64,000 nucleotides of DNA from Cyclina sinensis. Lineage: Eukaryota; Mollusca; Bivalvia; Venerida; Veneridae. Location: the NCBI GenBank assembly GCA_012932295.1, contig JAAONU010000001.1:27318550-27382549 (forward strand), written 5' to 3'. Below the pieces are notes generated by a model. The model was given only the letters and a program-made list of their open reading frames with translations, was not told where the DNA came from and did not search any database. Shown here piece by piece: positions 34,883 to 46,199 of the stretch (its first letter is position 1; each line of letters starts with the position of its first letter). The position numbers and the translations under genes were made by a program.

Positions 34883-36069
34883 AATATATTTAATATATTT
34901 ACCTGATATATATTTACTATGCTAGGGCTCGGCTCGACTACTTATCTGTGATTAATATAGGTATGTTATATTGCAGAATATCATAAAAACGGACGAGTCA
35001 CAAACACTCACAAAATAAAATAAAATAATAGTAATAAAATAACTATCTATACAAGCAAAGACTTTTTTTCTCTGTTAGTTGTTACCCCAAAATGTCAAGA
35101 AGCAACTTATGCAAATAAATGTTGACATTTAAGTAATTTCACGTTGACCTTTTTTGAAATACACTACGTAAGATCTTCTATTTTCACTTGGAAGAACGTT
35201 ATGAGAAAAAATAATTAAAATGGCAAGTCATAAATTTACCCACAACCAATAACTGAACGTGATACACCAGGAGAGTTTAAAAGTCGAAGTGAAAATACTG
35301 AAAATATGATATCTGAGGTCCTTGTGGGAAAACTGACTATATCTAGAGGAAATAATGTTTGGTTAAAGGCAAAATCTTTCTTTTAATCATGCCAATTTTT
35401 GTTTTTACGTTTTTCTTTTTCTCTCCAACTAGTTGTTTGTAGCCTTTAGTTTTGTACAGAATATATTTTGTTTAAACCATGAAATCATCATAAAACACAC
35501 GATGCTTTACAAAGTGAAAGATACATTAAACTAGTTACGAATAAGAATGACAATCATGTTTTGTGAAAATATGCAAGTACGTTGTTATATACAGTTATGC
35601 TAAAAATATTTGGTACTAGACTTATATATTATAAATTTCATAGTTTTGATTAACATTTCATTACAAATTAATGTTGTTTCAATGTACTTTAATCAATCCA
35701 TTTGTTTATGAACATCCTAACAAAATTCTATTCTTACTAAATCTTCAACCTTTAAAAACGAATGAACAGTATGACAACTGTCGAAAAGATATAACATAGA
35801 CAAAGCATTACATCTGATATTTCCATCCCTATCGGAGCTACTGCATGAATCTTCCGACCTACTTTAATCTCGAAACCATGGAAAATGCTTAGCATGCTAA
35901 TAACTTTTGTTTACCACTGTAACACTGTACAACGCATCGAAGACATTTGATTAGATGAAGTCATGCACTCAGAAACCACATGCTCGGACACTTGAGCAAG
36001 CTATTGAAAACAAAAGAAGACATGAAGGATATATTCAGTGTTTCCATGCAAGTTGAAATGTGTTTTTAC
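34883..36069. other. Spacer with no recognised gene
   Basis: A + strand open stretch of about 45 codons at 35247-35386 (TERDTPGEFKSRSENTENM...) looks coding-like but has no good splice sites and no recognised relative. Confidence 0.35.
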
Positions 36070-36162
36070 CTCTTGATCTTGTAAAATTTTGCGAACATCT
36101 TCCGCAGTCTTTTGTAAATTTTGTTTTTTCTTCACGCCCTTCCCACCTTCCACACACACACG
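36070..36162 (-). CDS. Candidate exon, unknown protein
   Basis: Minus-strand acceptor 'aaaaaaatacacag' and donor 'caagag|gtaaaa' bound a 93-nt exon that is open in phase 0. It reads VEGGKGVKKKQNLQ and KTAEDVRKILQDQE, a charged helix-like composition typical of real protein and unlike the local AT-rich background. It could follow the candidate first exon at 36391-36474. Family not recognised. Confidence 0.4.
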
Positions 36163-36390
36163 CTGTGTATTTTTTTCGATATAGTTTTTAAACTACTGTA
36201 CATACATGAATGAATTTTTCATACCGAAGATAAATTTGACGACATCTGACGGTATACGAAACCATACCGACAGAAAAATAAATTTTAGTATGTCAGCGAA
36301 CGGAGAAATTTTGGCATACGCTAGAGTTCGTTTGCATATCGTGTTAAATTCGTTTTTTTTCGTCGCTCCATGCGTCGAAATGTTCTGAAC

Positions 36391-36474
36391 CTGCACAAAC
36401 ATTTTTAGCGGTATTTTTCCGGTAAACGCAATCCGGGCGGTTTGTTCGTTCATTGTTAGGCAACGGTTAGCCAT
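36391..36474 (-). CDS. Candidate first coding exon, unknown protein
   Basis: Minus-strand ATG at 36474 opens MANRCLTMNEQTARIAFTGK and continues to a possible donor 'gtgcag|gttcag' in phase 0, compatible with the exon at 36070-36162. The frame itself stays open to 36193, so a single longer frame is an alternative. Flanking DNA at 36220-37020 is richer in CpG than the surroundings, as expected near a promoter. Confidence is low because the donor is not strong. Confidence 0.3.
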
Positions 36475-36499
36475 TTGAATGGTCTTTTTTGCCACTCCA

Positions 36500-37020
36500 T
36501 AAGTGTGGTCACATCTTACGTTTAATTAAACAGGTAAATTAAGTATTGACAACGTTCCTTCAACTTAGAACGTACTTATAGTAGTATATTTGTAAAGTTT
36601 TGATTTAGACACGTCGTCCTGTCATTACCGCTGCTATTGCGGCCCTAGCCTAATTAATTCGGCGTTGACGATTTAACCCGTTTTATAGACATTTTTTTAT
36701 TATTGTCAAACCGTAGCGCCTAATTTTAACTGTCATTTTTAGTGACAACACTGCCGATGCTTTTGGTTGATTTTTTTTCTGTTAAGAAATAAACGCATCT
36801 TCGATTTCATCTAAACATCGAAAGAACATATATCTTATTACTATTCTGGTAAAAAAAGTTCATTAAAACCTGTCGCCATAAAGTGTTTTTGTCATTTATT
36901 TCACATTCGCACTGCGAAACTCTTTCCGCAGCGAAATGTCGCATGACGTCACCGTAAAAATAATCATGCCGTGAAAACTGGTAGAAAAATCACTGCGTCT
37001 ATCCGGTAATGATGGAGTTC
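36500..37020. promoter_or_regulatory. CpG-bearing patch, possible promoter region
   Basis: Clusters of CG dinucleotides ('cacgtcgtcctgtcattacc', 'gcggccctagcc', 'tcggcgttgacg', 'tgtcgcatgacgtcaccgta') stand out in an AT-rich region. 'tgacgtca' is a CRE-type octamer. The patch lies upstream of the minus-strand candidate exon. Confidence 0.3.
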
Positions 37021-39567
37021 ACTTAATACGAAATGGAAATTTTGTTTTCTAATGTAGGGCTCTCGATGTATTTAATTAAGAGTTAATTAAATATACCAGA
37101 CAAACGACAAATATCCTGATTTGTAGCTAATGTTTACCAATGCACCCTTTACTTCATTCCAGCTATTCAAAATGAACGCCTCAATAGTCGATTTGAGTTG
37201 CGATTGAAATTTAAGTCAATTTTGATATTCTAAATTGTTCATTGAAAAACGATATTTCGGAAACTTGTATAAAAATTGTTTCTCTAAAAGCAAATGTTGG
37301 TCATTTCTCCCAAAGTATGCTAGTTATCGCTCCCAACGACTTCTAATTGGGCATTGTCCGTGCATAAAAATGCAACTTGTGGTTTGACTTGGAAAAAGAC
37401 ATCGACTATCAAAAATTTTCTCAATGTCTCTTCGACAAGTCTGATTAGTTGGACTATTGCGACCCCTAAACGAAAGTAGGAACATATACGGACGTATAAA
37501 AACCCGGACAGAGTTGTGTGGGTCCGGATCACAGCGAAAACAGTGAAAACAGTCCACATTCACATTTATGTTAAAATATAATAGTTGTAAAATTTATTCT
37601 ATGAACTAATGTATGCATTTCTATATCCTTTGCCACTATCCGATTATAAAACATGATAATACCATTTCTGTTGGGAAGGGCCGTCAGCTAAGTTGTAAGA
37701 ACTTGTGACCCAACCCATTTGCCATTGGTTTGTCGTTAAAATGATTTATGTCCTTGTATCATGCATATATTAATAAGAGCAATAAAATATTTTTAAATTA
37801 ATACGGACGTATACAGATCGACCATCTAACGCACGTAGTTACTAATTCCGAATTCGTTTTTGATGTCGTTTCAAATTCGTTTTATTCATTTTCAGTTCTT
37901 TACCTTTAACCCAAGGGGGCACATGCATTGGACTTTTTGTGTCAAAAATTTGCAATTCATTCACGTTAATTTCTTCAGTTGTTCTAGTGTATTAGACCGC
38001 TAAATATGCAGTCGACCACAGCAGACATTCATTATAAATATGTCATGCATACTTCAAATACTTTGTATAATGAAACTGAAACAAATGTTTGTGCATATTG
38101 CGTAGGTGAAAAGTGAATGAAACAAAGCTGTATAATAAAACAACGATAGACACGTTTTGTTGGTATACTAACTAGATACACAAAACTGTTCGTCTCACTT
38201 CATACCAATATTTATAATAGGCTATACATTTTGTAAACATTTGATTGGTTAATAGACGTGTTGTTGCTGTTGCTGCAGTATATAATTAGCCATACAATTT
38301 TCTCCTCTAAAAATAGTCAACTTGCATTCAACTGATTCATGATCAAATTTTCTAACTTAGATATCTTACGTTAACATTCATTTCAAGCATTTTTCGCTTT
38401 TGTAGATGCATAAAGTGATGACGATGATGAAACATTATCATTATTTCCACTGCTTTAAGCATGATGACCTTTAATCATTTTAACCTTTGTTATCAATTTT
38501 ATTATGACCATATTATATAAGTAGAATTTTTTGACAAAACTACAATTCGATTATCGAAGAAACTGTAATTCAGTTAGGATACATTATTAAAAAATTTCGT
38601 GAATATGAAGTATATTTCTGCTATTAGTCGCCTCAACAAACAGTGGTGTGCAACTACCTTTGATCAATAAGTATATGTATATCTACCAATAAAACTCATT
38701 CAAATATGCACGAGGCATATCTCTAAAATAGGACAAAGGTGACAGCTAGACAGCTAAAAAAGTACACTTTGATTTATCCAAGTTTTTAACTCACTGCCTG
38801 ACTTAACAGACAGTCGAAAGTAGAAAATACTAGAGAAAACAGATAACTATTTAACATTTTACCTTAAGTCTTTATTTTCCAATCCTCCACTTCTGTTAAA
38901 TCCTATATTCAATTCACCACTGTTTCAAAATTCACCTTGACTTGCAAGTACAAATCAACACTGAGGTAATTTATGACAGTTTAAAAAGCAAAGTTGTAAT
39001 TTTATCTCTTAATATGGTATAAATAACAATCAGTGTCAACTTGAACATAACAGGGGGGATTTTGTTCACAAAAGTTTTCTTAAAAAAAATAAAAAACAAA
39101 ACAAAACGTTAATATAAGATAAAGGACTTATCAATAAGATTACAAAACTCTTAAATAAAGAAATACATTTTGCAATAACTCCTAAACAATAGATTAATCA
39201 GCTTTGATATATCAAGCAGGAAAATTCCGAAATGAGTGCGTATGAACAAATAAAACAAATACCTTTTGGAATAATTTCAACGGAAGGGGAGAATCCATTT
39301 ACAGCCCGATACGCTGACGCTGTCGGCTATTTGCTTCCTGTATCCTACATGTACTGATCTTCTATCAGTGTTAGTGACGGAAATATTTTCAATAGTACAT
39401 GATGCACATGCTCGTTTTCTCATATAAAGGAAAACTATTACACAGATCGTTTAATACTTTGTGTTAATTATTCGATTTCTTAGATCATTTTTAAGGGAAT
39501 ATTTATCGTTTATTAAGCCGATGATATTTTTCATAGGTTGACGTTAGTACATCTCTTTATGCTATAG
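37021..39567. other. Spacer with no recognised gene
   Basis: AT-rich. Overlapping minus-strand frames at 37320-37563 in two phases are not convincing. No repeats recognised. Confidence 0.4.
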
Positions 39568-39643
39568 GTGCCTGAATGTAGGCACGAAGGGAAACGCCTC
39601 GTCTTTGCAGGCTTTCACAGTTTCTAAATCTGAGAGAATTTCT
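39568..39643 (-). CDS. Candidate terminal exon of a minus-strand gene
   Basis: Strong acceptor 'tctttttttcag' on the minus strand. Two frames are open to a stop. One (phase 0) joins the exon at 39986 and ends AYIQAPIA. The other ends EAFPFVPTFRHL with TAG at 39572-39574. Phase agreement favours the first; protein-like composition favours the second. No family recognised. Confidence 0.35.
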
Positions 39644-39985
39644 CTGAAAAAAAGACATAGTTGATAAATCAATGCTTTCAAGAAATTAGAAATAGCGTTT
39701 ACACATAAAAAGCCTTTTTTTCGAAATTGCAAGCGTATATTAGCAAAAAATCATGATTTATAGGAGACAAGCACAACATTAAATTAGGAAAATTAGGGTT
39801 TAAGGTCAACACCAAAATAAATATGTCAGACCTGCGCTCTAGATAAACCTTCTTTCTTGTAAATTAAAATAAACATGTAAAAGGAATAAAAACAAGAAAT
39901 AAGGTTCACCTAGGGCGCACGTCTAACATAGTTATTTGGTGTTTAACAAAACAAAATTAAATGTCTTTTTAGAATCATATAATAC

Positions 39986-40051
39986 ATACAGATAGGCAGC
40001 CTGCAGTGTTTCACACGAGAGTTTCCCCAGGTGACCCTGATGAGTTATTGT
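39986..40051 (-). CDS. Candidate internal exon of a minus-strand gene
   Basis: A 66-nt minus-strand stretch in phase 0-0 encodes THQGHLGKLSCETLQAAYLY. The donor is 'ctgtat|gtatta'; the acceptor 'caattaaaag' lacks a good pyrimidine tract. Codons look protein-like. It lies between the exons at 40973-41031 and 39568-39643 with compatible phase. Confidence 0.33.
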
Positions 40052-40700
40052 CTTTTAATTGCTTGAAAATCTAGTTGGATACATACACAAGCTGTGTAGC
40101 TTAGTACTAACAGAAAAAATATGAAACTTAACATTATTAATGCGATGCAAATTGTTTTAAAATATCGGTGAGATAACAACTCGTTATTTTGAATGGAACT
40201 TAAACATAAAAGTGGTTTTCATTTAATGATAACAGCCATTCACTCTAGCATGGTTTGCTAGTCTTTTTGCGTGATAAGAAACGGATAACGTCACATTTTT
40301 CAGACTTCAGCTGTTTGTTTTTTTTTTACGAGAAATTAATATTTGGAGATTATTAATCTCAACAGACTAGGGGTCCTTAAAATAAATATTCAGCAATGAA
40401 ATGAAATACAGGGTGACATTAAATGGCTACCAAGCAAGGACTTGACATGAATGTAGCTGGCAACCAGTTTTATTGATATGCTTTGTATACCAATTACCTG
40501 TTAATATTTATTACCAGTGTCGTCATTTTTGACTTAAATAGCGTAATTACGCGGGTATTTTTGGTTTCAGAAATGTTATTTACATGGTTTATAAGCACGG
40601 TCCAGAAATAATACGGACTTATCATTCTTCAACTTAACAGAATGCCAAAAAACCAAAAACCAAATAAAATTACATCTCTAGTATAAAGACTGGACCCAGT

Positions 40701-40704
<4 letters not shown>

Positions 40705-40738
<34 letters not shown>

Positions 40739-40806
40739 CCAGTACGTGTGTGCCCAGTACGTGTTTGTGTGTGTGTGTGCGTGTGTGTGTGTGTGTGTGT
40801 GCGTGT
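40705..40806. repeat. GT microsatellite with 'cccagtacgt' interruptions
   Basis: Long GT runs are broken by two copies of 'gcccagtacgtgtgt'. Confidence 0.97.
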
Positions 40807-40972
40807 GAAGGTTAGTTCCTCCATTTACATTGTAATACAATCCCTAGATGTCCGGGATATCCTTAGCCCATTTCACAAGTAGGCTCCCTAAGGGAATCCT
40901 TAACAGACAAGGTGTTAAGCACTTACACAGAATCCTTCAACCTCCTACAGGAGGAACTGATAACTGATGTAC

Positions 40973-41031
40973 CTTAAGTTTCAGATCCGTTCGCTCACCG
41001 GATGTGTCAGTCTGATTCAAAACAAAATCAA
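40973..41031 (-). CDS. Candidate internal exon of a minus-strand gene
   Basis: Minus-strand acceptor 'gttatctctttccag' and donor 'cttaag|gtacat' are both good. The 59-nt exon (two bases then 19 codons) encodes DFVLNQTDTSGERTDLKLK and ends in phase 0. This is the best of the three exons in this putative chain. Family not recognised. Confidence 0.42.
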
Positions 41032-41592
41032 CTGGAAAGAGATAACAACTATTAATCTTCCGCTTGATTTTCTGAATTTTGTGTAATATAAATTCGAATT
41101 TAATGAAATCAAAGAAAGATATAAACATTCAAAAAATCAAGGCCAAAAACTTGTACCTTGCGTTCTTAAGCATATTGTAAGGAATATTTAAATAGCAAAA
41201 CTTTTTTTTGCCCTTGAGAATATCGGAAAACTAACATTTTGTATAAATTACTTTATGTGTTGAACTGATTTTACAAAACGGTTAGATTGTGTTTATGTTT
41301 TTCATTTGAGGAAAGAAATATAAGACCTGATACTTAACCTTTCTCGATAAGATTAATATGTTTTGCTGAGATAAAATTTTCAAGGGCCGATGACTTGTAC
41401 TGACTCAGCAACAAATTCTCCTAAACGGTATTGCACTTAAATAAACATACTTTCAAAAGAGAAAATGAATACACCCATAAGTACCTGGACATTAAGCCCT
41501 CGAAATTTCGTTAGAAAAAAGACTGTTGTACGTACACAAAAATTCCCTCTTTTGATTTCCAGTAGCTAGGATAATTTCTTCAGATATCTTGG

Positions 41593-42419
41593 TAAAGGGC
41601 CAGTTACACAGACGGTCGGTCCCCAATCGGTCATTTAATTTTAAATTTACTCGCTGTTATGATCGGTTGTCATGCGTGATTTTATTTCTGGTTTTCTGTG
41701 TAAACGGCCATCGGTGATGGACAAGTGTATGATAATGAAACAACAAAACGTCTCACAGAATTGTCAGAGAATCTCAGTCTAATGTGACGTGGATTAAACT
41801 ACTGCAGAAACTGGAGCAAAACTACTGGCGAAGACCTATATAATACCGAGCAGCACCCGACATCACCAATCGAACGCCGCCCTGTCTCCGACTAGCCACC
41901 GATTGACCATTCACGAAATCAGACTGGTCACCGATCAAACGCGTCCGGCAAGCGCTCAACAGCCGATTAGTACTTATGAATACCGATTGGCCACTTACAA
42001 ATTTAAACCCACCGATGACACGATGGCGGCAATCGATTGATCACAGATTGAATCCCTATTAACCACCGATCAAAACCGACGAAATCCCACATTTTAATTC
42101 CCATCTTTTTTTCTGTCGGTGGTAAGTATTAGTTGATCGGTTGCTTATCGGTGGCCCATCGGTGATATCGGTTGTAGACAGGTTGTCAATCGGTTATTTG
42201 TAAAATATTTTCACCGATCGAGAATTTTAAACATGTTTAAAAATCCCAATCGGTAATTTTTCACCGATAAAACTTATCTTTCCCCAATAGCAGTTGATAG
42301 GTGGAAAACAGGTGACCAATAGGTGATATCGGTGTTAAATACGTTGTCATCGGTTCACTCCATAATTTGGCTAAAAAAACTACCGATCAATCACCGATGG
42401 CTCTGTGTAACTGGGGTTT
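41593..42419. mobile_element. MITE-like element packed with CCGAT/ATCGG motifs
   Basis: Ends are inverse: CCAGTTACACAGA (41600-41612) and TCTGTGTAACTGG (42402-42414), with TAAAGGG and CCTTTA-like flanks. The body contains a large number of ACCGAT or ATCGGT words in both orientations, for example 'gattaaccaccgatcaaaac'-type strings and 'atcggtggcccatcggtgat'. It is GC-richer than its surroundings and encodes no protein. Superfamily not assigned. Confidence 0.7.
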
Positions 42420-43640
42420 AACATTGGTTTGTTATCCTAGTCCCTTATGTTCCGTTCACGTATCTTTAAGGTAGCGGATTTCAGATACACAAAAAGTTGT
42501 TACATATCAAATGCTGATTTCCATTAATTTGTTAAAGACCAATTTCCAAATATTGTTCGACTGTTGACACTCAGAATAAACATGTGATTCTAATGAATAT
42601 TCAGACAATATTCAATTAATAAAACATTAAATGCAAAGGACGCTTTCATATTTGAACGAAGTATCGTCCTCCAAGTTCAGATAGGCCAAGGTTTTTGTCC
42701 GAGAAAAAATGGAATAAGTCTGTTATTATGGAGGAGTCTATTATCCGTACCGTAAACGCACCTTAAAGTTTAAAACAATTATGAAGTCATCCCGGTCAGA
42801 CCTTAACTATGAAGGAAGCTTCACCTCCTTTTCAGAAAGAATGATTTTAGAAAGTTGTTTATGGAACTTCTAAATACCTGGTGTTTTTTAGCGCATGAGA
42901 ATCTTATTTACATAAAGAAATTTACGGTGAATGAACCGTTCGAGTTTTCAGATCACTCCGCGAGACAGCGGGTGGGTACTGCGGGTGATCCAGTAAATAG
43001 TTCAGAACCATTCATAAAATGGGGCAATGCACGCATCTTTGAATTGAGGGCGGAGCTTTTGGAAAGCAAACCAAAGGCAACTTGGCAAATAACATAGATG
43101 AAAATGATATTGAGTATTCTGTGCAATATTTCATGAATTAGGTTCAGGAATACGAGATTAAAATTTTCGGTGCAACAAAAAATATTTTCAAAATAAGCAG
43201 TACAAAACCGAATTATAAAAATAATTAAAATTAAAATATCGAAATGGTTTGCCAACGAATATGATACCGCTAGTAAAACAGTCAGAACAGAAAAAAGAGA
43301 AGTAGAACCGATCAAAAGAAAAAAAAATGTTCATAAATGCAAAATATATCATAATATTATAAAAAAGACGGAAAAGTCAGCATTTAATAATCAAGAAAAA
43401 TAGATTAAAGGAGTTAGCTTTAAATAGCCATCAGAAATCTGAAAATACATTTAATATCAGTGTAAAACAAGAGATGCCAAGGTACTTACTTTTATTTATG
43501 AGTCTTTAACTTTTCTTTATCTCTTTAGTGTACTTTAATTATATAATCTGTTTCAAGGAACAGAATCCCAATACCATAATTTGACGAAATAAGGAAATCT
43601 GTGATGTCACAGAATAATGCAAAGTCTTAGTAGCTGAATT
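42420..43640. other. Spacer; one ATG frame of 79 codons unassigned
   Basis: A + strand ATG frame at 42861-43097 (MELLNTWCFLAHEN...) has even codon use, but no splice context and no recognised relative. Nothing else seen. Confidence 0.3.
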
Positions 43641-43858
43641 GTTTAACCCGTAACCTGCTGGAACCGAAAGTGATTAGCCTTTGCCACCAGTATAGAGCCA
43701 GGCCAGCCTGCACATCAGTGCAGGCTGACCAGGCTCTATACTGTTGGTAGCTCCATTTTTGTATTTTGATATTGAAATCCCTTAAACTTTGAATGGACTA
43801 TTCCAAATTCAAAGCTGGGCAAATCCATTACAAAATTTCAGCATGTTCAGGGTTAAAC
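43641..43858. mobile_element. 218-bp MITE with internal hairpin
   Basis: Termini GTTTAACCC..AACCTGCTG (43641-43660) and CAGCATGTTC..GGGTTAAAC (43839-43858) are imperfect inverses. Inside is a strong hairpin: 'cagtatagagccaggccagc' pairs with 'gctgaccaggctctatactg' around 'ctgcacatcagtgcag'. No coding capacity. Confidence 0.75.
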
Positions 43859-43969
43859 ATTCTTTTGATATAGTGAGTCCTTTCTTATTCAAATTGTATA
43901 AGATTATATTTGTAAACAGTATTATATCCCTCCATGAATAGGAAGAAGGAATTTGTTTCTATTTTTAAA

Positions 43970-44540
43970 GGTGGACTCACAGCTGATGTTAAAAATTGTC
44001 GTGGAATCAATAACCTACATCAAATTAACTCGCGATTTTATCAAACCGACTGGAACTTTGGCGCAGAAACACAAGGAAATGTCTGAGAATCAATTTGGTT
44101 TCCAAAAAGGCAGATCCACCACAGATTGTATTTCAAGTTTTCATTCCATTACAGCAAAGTTGTTAAGACATAAGAGAAAACTGTTCACATTGTTTCTTGT
44201 TCTAGAAAAGGCATACGATACTTGAAATCATATATTACGAAACTTAAATAACGAGCATGTAAGTACGAAAATGTTGAAGGCGCGGAAACCATTTTGAAGC
44301 ATAGTTAAAACATGGGTACGATAAAAATGGTAAATCAGATACGTTGTTTAAAGCAGGGGTCCCCAATATCCAGCTTGATATTTTTGTTTTTCACAGAGTA
44401 AAGACACAAATAGAGAAAGAATATTTGCAACTGACGATATACAAGTATTTGTTGTTGCTGTTGTTGATGACGATGTGGTGTTATTTGCCTATAACACATG
44501 AAACGCAACAGTCTATGATAAGCGACGAAGGATATTAAAT
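43970..44540 (+). pseudogene. Non-LTR retrotransposon reverse transcriptase fragment
   Basis: The frame encodes NCRGIN, then ENQFGFQKGRSTTDCI (the RT fingers motif) and LFLVLEKAYDT (palm aspartate), followed by a stop. After further disruptions, VDDDVVLFA at about 44459-44486 corresponds to the x-DD catalytic motif. Several stops and frameshifts make it a dead copy. Only the middle of the RT domain is recognisable. Confidence 0.82.
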
Positions 44541-45560
44541 AAAGGCAAATAAAAATAGAATTTCTTAAGCAGTATTATACCCTGTGGCCCAGAATTATCA
44601 AACTTGGACAATTAATGGCAAGGATTTAAAATGTAATGTATTGTGGCAGCATTTGTTAAAGCTGCACTTGCAGAAAGAGATTTTTTTTCAGGGTGATATT
44701 ACTTTGTAGTTGACATGTTTTCTAAGTTTTCCTCTGTTAACATGTCCACTAAAAGGATTTTGTAATTTGCTCTAAGTACATAGTGCTTCAATAAAAATCT
44801 GTTTGATTGATTGTTGTTGTTGCTGTTATTTTTAGATCTCTATACAGTTAGTAGAATTCATGAATGTGGAAATAAAATTTGACAATATTACAAGTTCTGT
44901 TTTATTTTGTGACAAATACTTGTATAGCAGGTATACGGGAAAGGTTTGGATTAGATATTTGTTTTTCTACAGTAGAGAATTAATTTAGTGTGTTTTAGTA
45001 GCTATCACTAAAATAAAGTATTTTACAGTTTTGGATACACAATCTATTTTAATTGGGTAAAAAAGGCTAATTAATCCAAATAACCTTTGACCTTGTTCAG
45101 AACTTAGACTCTAATATTATAACAGGCAGGCCGTCTATGTTTATATCTTTTTCTGTTTATGATTAAACAGTACAGGACATTGGTCAATGTTTACAAGAAA
45201 TATTTTGAAATATCATAACTTCTATGCTTACGGGACCATTTTCTAATTAATCAAGATCTTTATACATTAAATATAAAATAAAATAAATGCTAAGTTTTAA
45301 TATATGCTAATTAATGTTAGTCTGACTGTTAATCGACTGTAATACATGTATCATCAAGTCATTTGATTTTTGAAATTTTAGTTAAATTTCTACTACGTCC
45401 CCAGTCCAAATCTTCCCTCAAATAGATCACGCACGGTAGATAAAGTGTAAGCAAATTAAAGTTTAAAGTATTTTTGTAAGATGTTATAATGTCTGAAAAT
45501 CCAAAAAACGAAAAACCTCCATCGTCCGCGCTCTCTGATTTCTAAATATTTCCGCGCCAG
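44541..45560. other. Spacer with no recognised gene
   Basis: AT-rich. A possible polyadenylation signal 'tgcttcaataaaaatctg' near 44788 may be the end of the LINE remnant. Confidence 0.35.
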
Positions 45561-45892
45561 AATACTTTTTCATGACTCAAGACATTATTCGGCATTTCCA
45601 TCCAATCAGAATCCAGATTACATTAAAAATCAAAATATCAGCCAATCAAATTATTTCAGAAGTAAATTGTCATGCGTCTTGAATATATACTTGCTCGAAA
45701 ATTGTATTACATGTATAAAATTGATGCTGTAGAATTATTTGCAAAATTTTATAACAGATGACTCGAATTTATATAAGTGGTATACCACCTTTTACATAAA
45801 CAGTATATACCTGTCACATTTAACAGTTACTACGAAGGACACATACAAAAAAGATGGCGTTTTAAATTAAAATAAACAATGTATATTTTAAC
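45535..45892 (+). promoter_or_regulatory. Candidate promoter: E2F-like, CCAAT and TATA-like sites
   Basis: 'tatttccgcgccag' (E2F-like TTTCCGCGCC) near 45547 is followed by 'ccaatcagaatcc' (45602) and 'gccaatcaaatt' (45641). A TATA-like 'tttatataag' lies near 45769, before an ATG at 45893. Motif spacing resembles that of cell-cycle promoters, but each motif is short and chance is possible. Confidence 0.3.
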
Positions 45893-46051
45893 ATGGATTT
45901 CAAGCGTCCAAGGTTTGAAAACTTAAATTTATATCAGTTACTTTCTCCAACTAATGTTATTAAACCATATAAGCAGACACTTGGTAAAACAATTACTAAA
46001 TATTATTGCAAATGTAATACGTTTCCGCGACCTGTCATACTCTCAGCGTTG
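45893..46051 (+). CDS. Short ATG frame downstream of the promoter candidate
   Basis: The 52-codon frame begins MDFKRPRFENLNLYQLLSPT and ends PRPVILSAL. A possible donor 'cacttg|gtaaaa' at about 45984 would make it a first coding exon. No family recognised. Its support is mainly the upstream motifs. Confidence 0.22.
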
Positions 46052-46100
46052 TGATATATGCACTGTCGCGACAGGTCAAACTCTCAGTGTTGCATTTATA
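46026..46100. repeat. Short direct duplication
   Basis: 'cgcgacctgtcatactctca' at about 46027 and 'cgcgacaggtcaaactctca' at about 46068. Confidence 0.8.
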
Positions 46101-46199
46101 TGTATAACCTTTTTGTTCAGAAAGGAAACAAGATTCACACATCTTTTAACCCAAGGAACTTAATAAGAGAGCTTTTACAGCTATTGAAATAGACATGTG

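Noticed and set aside
42953..43315. Minus-strand frame starting with a signal-peptide-like segment (STSLFSVLTVLLAVSYSLA)
   Set aside because: It starts with TTG, has an in-frame stop just upstream and no ATG, and then runs through AT-rich sequence.
44344..44538. Separate + strand gene
   Set aside because: It overlaps, in another frame, the x-DD motif of the LINE reverse transcriptase remnant.
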